Of a stretch of 64,000 nucleotides of DNA, positions 1 to 10,080 are shown piece by piece. The notes beneath the pieces were generated by a model. The model saw nothing but the letters and a program-made list of their open reading frames with translations. It was not told where the DNA came from and did not search any database. Position 1 is the first letter of the stretch. The number at the start of each line of letters is the position of its first letter. The stretch spans positions 2,232,001 to 2,296,000 of the forward strand of contig OY723270.1 of assembly GCA_963210315.1 (NCBI GenBank), written 5' to 3'. The position numbers were made by a program, and so were the translations under genes. This stretch comes from Rhynchopus euleeides (Eukaryota; Euglenozoa; Diplonemea; Diplonemida; Diplonemidae).

Positions 1-1
1 G

Positions 2-3000
2 GAGGAGCTGCTCAGGATGACAGGGCTGCAGGCGGTGAAGGAGGCAGCCGTGTCGGTGTACCGCGACGTTCTGGCAGACAAGCTGCTGCGCGAGACGGGG
101 CGCGCGGCGGCCGTGGTGCAGCAGAGCCTGAACTTCGCCTTCCTGGGGAACCCTGGGACGGGGAAGACGACCGTGGCACGCCTGTTTGCGCGTCTGCTCG
201 AGCAGGCGGGTGCGCGATCGGGGCACAAGTATGTGCAGATGACGGGGAGCGAGGCGCTGCGCAAGGGTGCGGAGGCGTTTGCATCCGAGCTTGCGAGTCT
301 GACCGGGGGCACGCAGGGTGTGGGGCCGCCGTCGCACCAGCTGCGTTTCGGGCTGGTGGTCGAGGTGCTGGGGAAGACGGACGGGAAATGGTACCCAGCG
401 ACGGTCTCCGAGATGCCGAGCAGGAGAAGCAACCAGCAGCAGGACGAGTACGGTGTGCGTTACACCGACGGGACAGAGGAGGATGCAGTGCCAGCGCGCC
501 GTGTGCGCCACGTCGGCGGGGAGCGGGTGGGCGGTGTGCTGTTCCTGGACGAGGCGTACGACCTGGACCCTGCACGCAACAGCGAGGGGCGGGCCATCCT
601 GGCACAGCTGATGGCAGCAGCAGAGGACCACCGCGACAGCGTGACGATCGTGCTGGCAGGGTACAAGCGCGACGTGGAGGACAAGCTGTTCCAGTTCAAC
701 GCTGGGATGCCGTCACGGTTCAGGAGCATCGTGTTCGACGACTTCAGCGACACGCAGCTGGCGGACATCTGGCGTCAGAGGTGCAGGGATTGCGGGTGCG
801 AGGTGGATGAGGCGGTGGCGACGGTGGTGCAGCGGCGGCTGCGTCGGATGCGGCAGGCGGCGGGGTTCGGGAATGCACGCGAGGTGCGGAAGATGTTCGA
901 GGGTGCGCTGACGCGGGCGAAGCGTCGTCTGCTTCTCGAGGGCGGATCATCGCAGCTGGAGGTGCGGGTGGAGGACGTGATCGGGCAGCAGCCGACACGG
1001 GCAAAGCTGCCTGACCTGGATGCGGTGCTGCGGGAGCTGGAGGCGATGACAGGGCTGGTGGCAGTGAGGCGGCGGTGCATCAGCTTGTGGAGACGGCGCA
1101 GCACTACCCATTGCCTTTGCCTTTCTTGTCGTTGCGCACACACACCACCAGGAGAACTATAGCCGAGTCGACGTGTGTGTGCCCCCTGTCTGCGATAGCC
1201 AGCAGAACTACCGGGCGGAGCTGCGCGGGGAGCGTGTGCATCAGATCTCGCTGCACAGAGTGTTTCTCGGGAACCCTGGGACGGGGAAGACGAGCGTGGC
1301 AAAGCTGTACGGGCGCGTGCTGCGTGCGCTGGGACTGCTGAGTGGAGGGGACACGTTGTATTGCACCGCATCAGACCTGGTGGGGAAGTTTGTCGGGGAG
1401 ACGCAGCAGAAGACGGCAGCAGTGGTTGCGAGCGCGCAGGGGAAGGTGCTTGTCATCGACGAGGCGTACACGCTGGATGACGGGCAGTACGGGAAGCAGG
1501 CGCTGGACACGCTCGTGGAGAAGGTGACGGGTGCGCCGGGCGAGGACCTTGCGGTGGTGCTGCTGGGGTACCGTGACGAGATGACGCGGATGCTGCGGAA
1601 CCAGAACCCGGGGCTGACACGCCGGTTCGACACGGCGAATGCGTTTGATTTCGCAGACTTCAGCAACGCGGATCTGTTCCAGATCCTGGGGCGTGCCTGC
1701 AGTGAGGAGGGTGTGTACGCGCCTGTGGGTGTGATGCGGGCAGCGGTTGCGGACATCGGGCGGCAGCGGATGCTCCTCCACTTCGGGAACGCAGGGCTTG
1801 TGACAACCCGCCTGCATGAGGCGCTGTGTGCGATGCGGCGTCGCCAGGCGGACAGGCTGGAGCTTGTGGCTGAGGACTTTGGTCTGAAGGTGGTGAATGC
1901 GGGTAGTGCTGCTGCTGCTTCTTCTTCAGCAGCAGCTTTTCCACCGCCACATGCAGACACAGGCCCACTCGCTGCCCTGGACACCCTCGAGGAGGTGGGC
2001 GGGCTGAAGGAGACGCTGCGTGGCATCGGGCGGCGGCTGCAGGTGCGGCGCAGCGAGGGGCGCGGGACCGGCGGACTGCTGCGCAACTACCTGTTCTACG
2101 GGTCTGCCGGCACAGGGAAGACGACGGCCGCACGGAAGCTGGCGGGTGTGCTGCACGCGTACGAGCTGCTTGCGACGGACCACGTGGAGGAGACATCGGC
2201 AAAGGGCCTGACGGGGGAGTACCTGGGACAGTCGAAGACACGTGCAGAGGAAGCGATGAAGGCAGCTCGCGGCGGCGTGCTGTTTGTGGACGAGGCATAC
2301 ATGCTTGGGGGAGACACCTACGGCGACGAGGCAATGGCAAAGCTGCTGTCGATGATGACGGAGGACGGCTACAGGGACAGCACGGTGGTGGTGATGGCAG
2401 GGCACCGCGACAGGATGGGAGTGATGCTGCAGCGCAACGAGGGCCTACAGAGCCGCTTCACCGAGACGGTCGACTTCCCGGACTGGACGCCTGCGCAGTG
2501 CACGCGCTTCGTGCAGAAGCTTGCGGACGAATCACAGCCGCGCCCTTTCGAGTTCGAGCCTCCTTGCAAGGAGGAGGCACACGCAAGCCTCAACCTGTGC
2601 TTCGCACAGCTGCAGCAGCGGCCCGGGTGGGCGAACGCGCGCGACGCTCTGCGCATGTTCGACGACGTGGTGGAGCAACGCGACGAGCGGCTGGCGGCGT
2701 CACTAAGCAGCGCCCATTTGGTGCGTGGCATCACTGCCGACGACACGGCCGCCGCATGCACGAAGTTCCTGGCAGCGCGCAGTGATGGAGTGCAGGATGC
2801 ACACATGTGTGACAGCGGCGGGGTCCTGCACAGCCAAACACACACAGAGGCGGCGGGGGAAGTGGCAGGGACGCAGGAGGAGGCTGGTGCTGCTCCCAGT
2901 CCCACTGCCACCGCAAGCGGTTTCAGGAGTTCAGGGTTTGCGGGTGTGCAAACCGGGAAACGTTCGCTCTCCGCTGGCGCTGTCTCGGTGCAGGAGAGTA

Positions 3001-3029
3001 AGCGGAGGACGCTTCAGATTGAGGGCTGA
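2..3029 (+). CDS. Multi-AAA+ ATPase of the CbxX/CfqX (CbbX-like) family, 5'-partial, one frameshift, one internal insertion
   Basis: The protein has at least three tandem AAA+ ATPase domains of the CbxX/CfqX type. Walker A motifs (GNPGTGKT, GNPGTGKT, GSAGTGKT) lie near 146-169, 1270-1293 and 2101-2124, each followed by a Walker B of the form LF[LV]DEAY or LVIDEAY near 540, 1450 and 2280. The frame is open from base 2 and begins with the tail of a preceding linker, so the gene starts outside the window; the ATG at 17 is internal. Domain 1 carries an extra Tudor-like segment at about 345-520. Between domains 1 and 2 the frame is lost: one A appears to be missing near 1064-1069 (domain 1 has GTGAAGG where this copy has GTGAGG), and 104 bp are inserted at about 1102-1205. 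Correcting both gives a continuous domain 2. The tail after 2,770 is low complexity. Related ATPases are remodelling motors, but the substrate here is unknown. Confidence 0.8.
1102..1205 (+). other. 104-bp insertion in the AAA gene, candidate non-canonical intron
   Basis: Removing exactly 104 bp joins ..VETAQ to NYRAEL.. in one frame and gives the uninterrupted helix expected before Walker A of AAA domain 2. The ends are ambiguous over the 4-bp direct repeat GCAG (1098-1101 and 1202-1205). No choice of ends gives GT-AG or GC-AG. Euglenids and diplonemids are reported to have non-conventional introns lacking GT-AG borders, often with short direct repeats at the ends, so an intron is the first hypothesis. 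A small insertion with a 4-bp target duplication in a decaying gene is the alternative. Confidence 0.5.
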
Positions 3030-3618
3030 CCCCCTGGCTGGGGCATGCAACAGAACATACAGATAATAATAACAAGTGTCGGAACCCAGTAACCACACCA
3101 ACATACTTTCTTCTGAGCTAAGCAGTGAAGATCAAACACGTGTTGTTGTGACACATCGAGTTGAAATATCCCTTCTGCCTGTGCCTTGTGCTGCTCCCCG
3201 CAGCACTTGCACGACGATGGTGTCGACTTGATATTCCCGTGCCCCTTCCCACCCTGTCCTGTTCCTTGCTTCGAAGCTGATCGCAGTTCGGCTCGGTGCG
3301 ACCTCCGCAAATCCGCTAAGGGCATGCAATCGGGTGAAAGACACACGCCTCTGCAGACTCCACACCCCCTCCCCTCTCTGTGCGTCGTTAGCGCGCTTTT
3401 TTGGTACCTACCCCACCGTGTATATGTCACCGTGTGACGCACAAGAGTACGCAGTGCTCCACTACTCTCGGTGATGCGCTGTCCGTGCCATTCATGGAGG
3501 TTGTCCAGACGTACACGCTTCTTGTGCCTGACATGTGAGCTTGAAAAGCGTTTCCCTCGCAACAATGGACCGTGCAGCTGGTCACCACCACCCAGCAGAT
3601 ACAACACACACCAAGGCC
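3030..3618. other. Intergenic region between the AAA gene and WD40 locus 1
   Basis: No coding signal was recognised. The last ~35 bases (3584-3618) are similar to the sequence just before the start codon of WD40 locus 2 (12237-12279), including a CACCACCACCCAG run and ACAACACACACC, so they probably form a shared leader or 5' UTR region. Confidence 0.4.
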
Positions 3619-6371
3619 ATGGCAGCTTCAGCGGTGCTGCTGTCGCTGTGCTTCGCTGTACGTTCATCATACTGCCCCAGCAATGTGCCATACTGCCCCA
3701 GCAAGTCCTGGGTAAGACGTTAAACTGCCTGGGGGGGCCGTCCCCGGACCATGACGGGTGCCTGCACCAGGAGTCTAGCACGGCCGTGGTCCAGGGCATG
3801 ACCGAAAACTGCTTGGGTAACGAGGCTCCCCAGACCAGGATGGGTGGAGACACCCGGAGTCTAAATAGTCACACCACGTCAGGCCAGACCTTCGCATTGC
3901 ACTCCGCGAAGACTGCCACACAGCCGCGGGGCAGGTGTGCAGCCTGTGGAAAACCTCGTACAGAAAAGACTGTAAGGGACGACAGCCCCGCCGAGGCGAT
4001 ACAGCGCCAGACGCGGCCCGAGTTTCTGGAGACCGACCGGGGAACTGGTTCGTCTTCAGGATAAGCGCCTCACAGAGGACTGATCCTCACCTGTGTGATC
4101 CGTGAACCTCAGCCCCATGGTGCTGGAGTGGAGCGGGTGCCTCGACCTCTTTTCGGGTTTTTTTCTATTTCTTTATTTTCTTTTGGGTGCGTCCACCAAA
4201 GAAAACGTGGCCACCCACTCGCAGAGGCTCCCGAAAGCTCCAGCATCAGCTCGAGGTTCATGGAGTAGATCGGTGTCTCCAGAAGAAGGGGATGTCCGGT
4301 CGAAGAAGACAAACGACGAAGACAACCACACAGGCCGCACAAAAAAAAATGTGGGGTCCGAGTGTACTGCGACCATTGTCAGGGGGCTATCCAACGTCAG
4401 ACACCTCGCAGTTTCACATGACGACACGATGCTCGCGGTTTCCGCTTTTTATGAGAGCCCATCCTTGTACACCATCAGCACAGGGGCGACACACACAGTA
4501 CCCTCCTACAACGAGGCAGAGGAAGCTGTCTTCTCCCCTGACTCATCAAGGTTGGCAGTGGCTGCGAAGAGCGAAGGGGTTGCTGTCGTCACTGTGAGCA
4601 CCGGGGACCAGCTCTGGATTGATTCAACGAAAGGCGCCTGCTGGAGTGTTGCCTACTCGCCAGACGGGGCATATGTTGCTTCTGGGCATATCGACGGGAG
4701 CGTCTACATCTGGAATGCCGCAGATGGGTCACAGGTGCGGGATCTGACTGGGGGTCACTCTTCGACTGTTTATGGTCTCCAATACAGCACTGACGGTAGG
4801 AAGCTCATCAGCGGTGCAAAGGGTTCCATTGTGTGGGATGTCAGCAATGGGAATACACTCCACACCGTGCCATCGACACTGTGTACGACGTCGCTGTGTC
4901 ACCAGATGGGGTGTATGCCGCGTTAAAGTCTGGCGATACTGGTGTGAGTATCATCAAACTGAGCGACTACTCCACACACCTGACCATTAGCCATGGTTCA
5001 AATGTGTACTCTCTCTCGTTCAACTTTGACTCGTCGGTGATTCTCGTCCTCGGAAGTGGCAACGCAAAGATTTACAAGGTCAGCACCGGCACACAGCTGG
5101 CGGTGATCGACGCACTGAGATATGGCTCGCTCAACGACGCTGGGACATTCTACAATACGAACAATTTGTTTGTCGCGGGTGACTATATGAGTAGTGTGTC
5201 TGGTGTGTACGAGTTCGAATCCTCGATAACACCTGCACCTGCAACCCCAGTACCTGCAACATCGGTGCCTGCAACACAGGCACCTGTAACACCTGCGCCT
5301 CCAACACCTGCACCTGCAACACCCTTTCCTCCGACGCCCACACCTGACACACCCACACCCGAGACGTCTGTGCCACAAAGCTGCGACATCCCGGACACGT
5401 TTGCGAGTGCGTGCGCAGCGGGAGCGTCTCTGCGGTGCGTGCTGCGGATCCAGCACACCGGCAGCGTGCTGAGCGTGGCACACTCAGCGGACGGGTCGGA
5501 GATCGCGGCAGGCGGGAGCGACGGGAAGGTGCGTGTCTTCAGCGCAGCGACCGGGGCGCAGCTGCGGTCGCTCGTGTGCGGTGGGTTTGCCGGGCACGAC
5601 GTGGCCTTCTCGCCGGACGGGGCGCGTGTCGCGGTGGGCGGGGCCGGTGGGCGTGCTGTGGTGTGTGACGCCACGACCGGTGCGGTGCTGCTGGAGCTGG
5701 AGCACGGGGACGCGGCGGCGGGGCCTGTGCGGCGTGTGCGGTTCTCGCCGGACGGGCTTCTCCTCGTGGTTGGCGGGGTGGAGGAGGTGACGCGTATCCA
5801 CGACGCCGTTGCGGGGATGCGTCCGGAGCTGGTGCTGCACAGGCACTCGCGCGAGGTTGCGTTTGTACCAGCTGCATCTGGATCTGGGGCAGCGGCACGC
5901 GTGGCAGCAGTGACGGCGCACGCGGAGGCGGGAGAGGCGGTGCGTGTGTTTGCCGTGGACAACGGGCAGCAGGAGGCGGCGGTGGTGTCTGTGGGGGCGC
6001 GTGTGACGGCGCTGTCCTTCTCGCCTGACGGGGACGAGCTTGCGCGCGGGATGGACGACGGGACGGTGCGTGTGGGGCTGTGGGCTGGTGCTGGCACTGG
6101 CGGCAGCGATGCCAGCACAAGCGAGCGGCTGCGGCTGCAGCACAGGTCGGGCCTCGTGTTCGACGTGCAGCACTCGCCCGACGGGCGCCTCGTCGCCGCT
6201 GCCGGGGTGGGCCCGGTGGTGGTGTGGGGCACCAGTGGCGGGGCGGCAGTGGCCGTGCTTGCGGGGCACGTGGGAGTTGTGCGGCGCCTCAGCTTCTCCC
6301 CCGACGGCACACGTGTGGCCACGGCAGGCCATGATGGCCAGCTGTTTGTGTGGGACATGACCGGGCTGTGA
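3619..6371 (+). pseudogene. Secreted WD40 repeat protein, locus 1, interrupted by a 666-bp insertion and a frameshift
   Basis: The start at 3619 gives MAASAVLLSLCFAVRSS, a typical signal peptide that is nearly identical to locus 2. Four codons later the gene is split by an insertion (3682-4347); cutting it at its AATGTG repeat rejoins ..CPSN to VGSEC.. in frame. WD40-like blades follow (for example YSPDGAYVASG with IWNAADG), then a Thr/Pro/Ala linker (about 5230-5360), then a second set of blades (FSPDGARVAVGG, FSPDGTRVATAGHDG) ending at TGA 6369-6371. Near 4865-4900 the frame changes: the segment is 7 nt shorter than in locus 2, and the downstream blades are read in another frame. With both lesions the gene looks non-functional, unless the insertion is spliced out and the 7-nt difference is a sequence error. 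WD40 propellers are protein-binding scaffolds. The signal peptide points to a secreted or surface role; no partner can be named. Confidence 0.7.
3682..4347 (+). mobile_element. 666-bp poly(A)-ended insertion in WD40 locus 1, putative retroposon
   Basis: The segment separates the signal peptide from the mature part of the WD40 protein and is absent from locus 2. It ends in an A-run (4341-4349) and is flanked by the direct repeat AATGTG (3682-3687 and 4348-4353), as expected for a retroposon with a target-site duplication. Excision restores the reading frame. It encodes no recognisable domain. An in-frame stop (3721-3723) cuts translation, and the frame that opens at 4102 starts inside the insertion. 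An unusual intron is the alternative, but there is no AG before the right border. Confidence 0.55.
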
Positions 6372-7791
6372 GCTCTCGTCCTTCTTGCCCTTCTGTGTGG
6401 TTGTGTGAACGAGCAGCAGGTGATTGTATCGCATCGCATCAAGCGCACAAAGTGCTTGCTGTTGGTGTCTTCTGCACTGCTGCTGTGTGTTGTGTGTTGG
6501 GTGGAGTGGGGTGGCGTGGTGATGCACGAAGGGGTCTTCCTGTTCATGGCACGGAATCTTCTTCATCACCACATCACACCCTTCTGCATCAACACTCCTG
6601 ACACACTTCAGGAGCCTTCCTTGCGTGTCCGACTTTCAGAAAGTGCTGCATAAGGAGTGTGTTCTCCACTATCTCCCACTTCGTCATTTCCAATTCATGT
6701 CCCAGTCAGGACATGCAAGTCGTGATGTTCCCCACCCCGCTCGTTGTCCTCGGGGTCTTCGCTCAGAACTGCAGAAGAGTGAGGAAAGGCGAAGCGCCTC
6801 ACAAAACTGGCTGCAAAGTGACACAGTTTGACACACAGTGGCACAGAGCGAAGGCCCCCATCTTCTATCATCCTCAGTGGGGCAGAGCCCCTCCACTCAA
6901 GTGCACAGGCAGTGCATTGGGTGTTTGTTGTTTGGACGGGTTACTTGTCCCAGGCAGGCCAATGGCTCAGTTACTCAGATTGGTTTACAGATGGTACAGA
7001 TGCCCTTGGCACTGTGCCAGACGGACCATGTGAATGATTCACCGATACATTTGCCAATGAGTTGTTGTTTGTCTTCAGCGGAGCAGAGTGCCTTCACCGT
7101 CTGGGGTTTGGGTCTGGTCCTGCCACCTGTGTCAGCAGGACAATGACAGAGCAACAGGTGCTGCAGAGTATGCGGCAGGTGGAGGAGGGGATGCAGTCCC
7201 GAGCAACAAGGAAGGTGTCTCTTCTCGATTAGCTGCGTGACACGACCCACTCGTGTGACAGAGGCGGCAGACTCAGACTGCCGCCGCGGATGCACGGTGT
7301 GCTGAGTGCGTTCTTACCAGCCACCACACATACCTGCCTCACGGTGGCTGCCTTCCCTGAAATATCAGGGCCCTGTCCATGTTCACCTCCCGGAAGTCTA
7401 GTCTCCCTGAAATATCAGGGAGCCATGTCCCGGAAGTCCGGTTTCCGCCTCGTTGGCTGACTCAGTGCAGGTTTGCGAAGTGATGCATGTGTGTGCACTG
7501 ACGCGATGGCACAGCCGCACGTTTCACTACAGCCTCTCCCCACCCATTCCCCTGTGTTGTTTTGACTCGACTCTCCCCTCCGAAGGAAGACTCGAGAGAC
7601 TGCGGCTGTATTTTACTAAACAAACAACAATTTTACGAACAAAGTGTAGAGCTTCACCTACACCAGCTCGTCTTGTTCAGCAAAGCGCCGTGCCGCACCT
7701 GAATGGACTCCGGATGTTCGACCGAAGCTTTTCCACCCACCCCATCCCGCACCTGTTGTTGGCTGGCTTCCTGTGACGGAGTTGTGGAGGT
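6372..7791. other. Intergenic region downstream of WD40 locus 1 with palindromic repeat segment
   Basis: No coding signal was recognised. The part from about 7319 to 7520 recurs downstream of locus 2 (22527-22660 and 22778-22880), showing that the WD40 duplication included flanking DNA. Confidence 0.45.
7319..7430 (+). repeat. Duplicated ~110-bp segment with the CCCTGAAATATCAGGG hairpin
   Basis: The segment holds two copies of CCCTGAAATATCAGGG (7356-7371 and 7405-7420), a 6-bp stem with an AATA loop, each followed by CCGGAAGT-type sequence. Closely related copies lie at 22527-22580 and 22778-22880. It may be a short mobile repeat or an RNA-level hairpin in 3' UTRs; nothing here decides between these. 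Confidence 0.5.
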
Positions 7792-10080
7792 TTGTGTGAC
7801 ACCCAAGAATACCACCCGACAGGAGAGGGTGCGATGCAGCGCCTTTTTACACGCAGCAGGCGCCTTGCCAGGACTTCGCACGTGGTGTGCCAACAGCACC
7901 TGGATGACTTGCGGCGCGGTCGCAAGCAAATCTGGGAGGTTCCGCTGTGGGTGTCGGACAAGGTGGATGTTATCAACGCTATTCGGGACTCTCCCCGGTC
8001 TCTCGGCTTCAGCAATACACACAGTACGGTGAAAGTGGATCGTGAAATCAATCTCGCAGCGGTGCAAGCGGACGGCCAGGCCTTGAGGTACGTGCACGAC
8101 ACCCTGAAGGCTGATCGTGAAATCAACCTGGCAGCGGTGCAACAGGACGGCTATGCCTTGAGGTACGTGCACAACTCACTGGAGGCCGATCGCGAAATCA
8201 ATCTGGCAGCAGTGCGATGCGAAGGAGATGTCGTGAGCTCCGTGCACGCCTCCCTGAAGGCCGATCGTGAACTCAATCTCGCAGCGGTGCACGAGGACGG
8301 CTGTGCCTTGGAATACGTGCACGAATCCCTGGGGGCAGACCGGGAAATCAATCTCGCAGCGGTGCAACAGTACGGCTATGCCTTGAGATACGTGCACAAC
8401 TCCCTGAAGGCCGATCGTGAAATCAATCTCGCAGCGGTGCAACAGGACAGCTATGCCTTGTACTATGTGCACGACTCACTGAAGGCCGATCGCGAAATCA
8501 ACCTCGCAGCGATGCGAGGCGCAGGAACTGTCTGGAAATCCGTGCACGACTCATTGAAGGCCGATCGTGCAATCAACCTCGCAGCGGTGCGATGCCATGC
8601 AGAGGCAAAGGTCTTGAGGTCTGTGCACGACTCCCTGAAGGCCGATCGTGAACTCAATCTCGCAGCGGTGCACGAGGACGGCACTGCCTTGAGATACGTG
8701 CACGACTCCCTGAAGGCCGATCGTGAAATCAACCTCGTAGCGGTGCAACATCAACGCGACGCGTTTACATGCGTGCATCACGGTGGCAACGGATATGCCT
8801 TGCAGTACGTCCACGATTCCCTGCAGGCCGACCCTGAAGTCAATCTCGCAGCGGTGAAGTGCGGCGCATATGTCTTCAGCTGTCTCCACCATGACGACGA
8901 CCGTGAAATCAATCTCGCGGCGGTGCAACGCAACGGATATGCCTTGGAAGACGTGCACGACTCCCTGAAGGCCGACCGTGAAATCAATCTCGCAGCGGTG
9001 CAGCAGAACGGCCTCGCCTTGCAATACGTGCATGACTCCCTGAAGGCTGATCGTCAAATCAATCTTGCAGTGGTGCAACAGAACGGCCTCGCCTTGCAAT
9101 ACCTACACAACTCCCTGAAGGCTGATCGGGACGTCAATCTTGCAGCGGTGCAACAGTGCGGCCTCGCCTTGCACTACGTGCACGACTCCCTGAAGGCCGA
9201 CCGTGAAATCAATCTCACAGCGGTGCAACAGAACGGCACTGCCTTGAGGTACGTCCGGGACTCCATTAGGACCAATCGTGAAATCATTCTCGCAGCGGTG
9301 CAACGTGACGGCGCTGCCTTGGAATACGTAAACGCCTCCCTGAAGGCCGATCGTGAAATCAATCTCGCAGCGGTGCAGCAGAACGGCGCTGCCTTGAGAT
9401 ACGTGCACGATTCCATGAAGGCCGACCGTGAAATCAATCGCGCAGCGGTGCAAAGCGTCGGAGGTGTCTTGAGACACGTGCACGACTCCCTGAAGGCAGA
9501 CCGCGACATCAATCTCGCAGCGGTGCAACAGGATGGCTATGCCTTGAGGTACGTGCACGACTCCCTGAAGGCTGATCGTGAAATCAATCTCGCAGCGGTG
9601 CAATGCAAAGGATATGCCTTGCAAACTGCGCACGCCACCCTGAAGGCTGACCGTGAAATCAATCTCGCAGCGGTGCAATGTAACGGATATGCCTTGGAAG
9701 CTGTGCACGCCACCCTGATGGCTGACCGTGAGATCAATCTCGCAGCGGTGCAACAGGACGGCGGCGCCTTGATGTTCGTCCACGACTCCCTCAATGCCGA
9801 TCGTGAAATCAATCTCGCAGCGGTGCAACACTACGGTGATGCCTTGCGATATGTGGGCTCCTCCCTGAAGGCTGACCGTGAAATCAATCTCGCAGCGGTG
9901 CAATGCAACGGATGTGCCTTGAGATATGTCCACAACTCCCTGAAGGCCGATCGTGAAATCAATGTCGCTGCGGTGCAACAGGACGCCGATGCCTTGAGAT
10001 TCGTCCACTGGTCCCTGAAAGCCGATCGTGAAATCAGTCTCGCAGCGGCGCAACAGAACAGCGGCACTCCTCGTTATTAG
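7792..10080 (+). CDS. DUF4116-like repeat protein (about 27 tandem 25-residue repeats)
   Basis: The 762-aa product has a short Arg-rich N-terminal part (about residues 1-80) followed by about 27 tandem repeats of 25 residues (75 bp). Each repeat runs roughly LKADREINLAAVQQNG then ALRYVHDS, with DRE[IL]N, LAAVQ and AL.YVH as the conserved core. This matches the DUF4116 family as I recall it, whose function is unknown and which is common in large protist proteins. Repeats vary mainly in the middle (QQDG, QCNG, RCEG), and the nucleotide units are very similar, pointing to recent expansion. One irregular stretch near 8750-8920 has shortened units with HHGGN and HHDDD. The ATG at 7834, giving MQRLFTRSRRLART, is an alternative start and could act as an organelle-targeting leader. 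The stop is TAG 10078-10080. Confidence 0.75.
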   Translation: MCDTQEYHPTGEGAMQRLFTRSRRLARTSHVVCQQHLDDLRRGRKQIWEVPLWVSDKVDVINAIRDSPRSLGFSNTHSTVKVDREINLAAVQADGQALRYVHDTLKADREINLAAVQQDGYALRYVHNSLEADREINLAAVRCEGDVVSSVHASLKADRELNLAAVHEDGCALEYVHESLGADREINLAAVQQYGYALRYVHNSLKADREINLAAVQQDSYALYYVHDSLKADREINLAAMRGAGTVWKSVHDSLKADRAINLAAVRCHAEAKVLRSVHDSLKADRELNLAAVHEDGTALRYVHDSLKADREINLVAVQHQRDAFTCVHHGGNGYALQYVHDSLQADPEVNLAAVKCGAYVFSCLHHDDDREINLAAVQRNGYALEDVHDSLKADREINLAAVQQNGLALQYVHDSLKADRQINLAVVQQNGLALQYLHNSLKADRDVNLAAVQQCGLALHYVHDSLKADREINLTAVQQNGTALRYVRDSIRTNREIILAAVQRDGAALEYVNASLKADREINLAAVQQNGAALRYVHDSMKADREINRAAVQSVGGVLRHVHDSLKADRDINLAAVQQDGYALRYVHDSLKADREINLAAVQCKGYALQTAHATLKADREINLAAVQCNGYALEAVHATLMADREINLAAVQQDGGALMFVHDSLNADREINLAAVQHYGDALRYVGSSLKADREINLAAVQCNGCALRYVHNSLKADREINVAAVQQDADALRFVHWSLKADREISLAAAQQNSGTPRY

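Noticed and set aside
3471..4064. 197-codon frame across the 666-bp insertion
   Set aside because: It spans the insertion border in a frame unrelated to the WD40 protein and has no recognisable domain.
9103..10053. 316-codon minus-strand frame in the DUF4116 gene
   Set aside because: Antisense shadow of the 75-bp repeats; the plus frame carries the family pattern.
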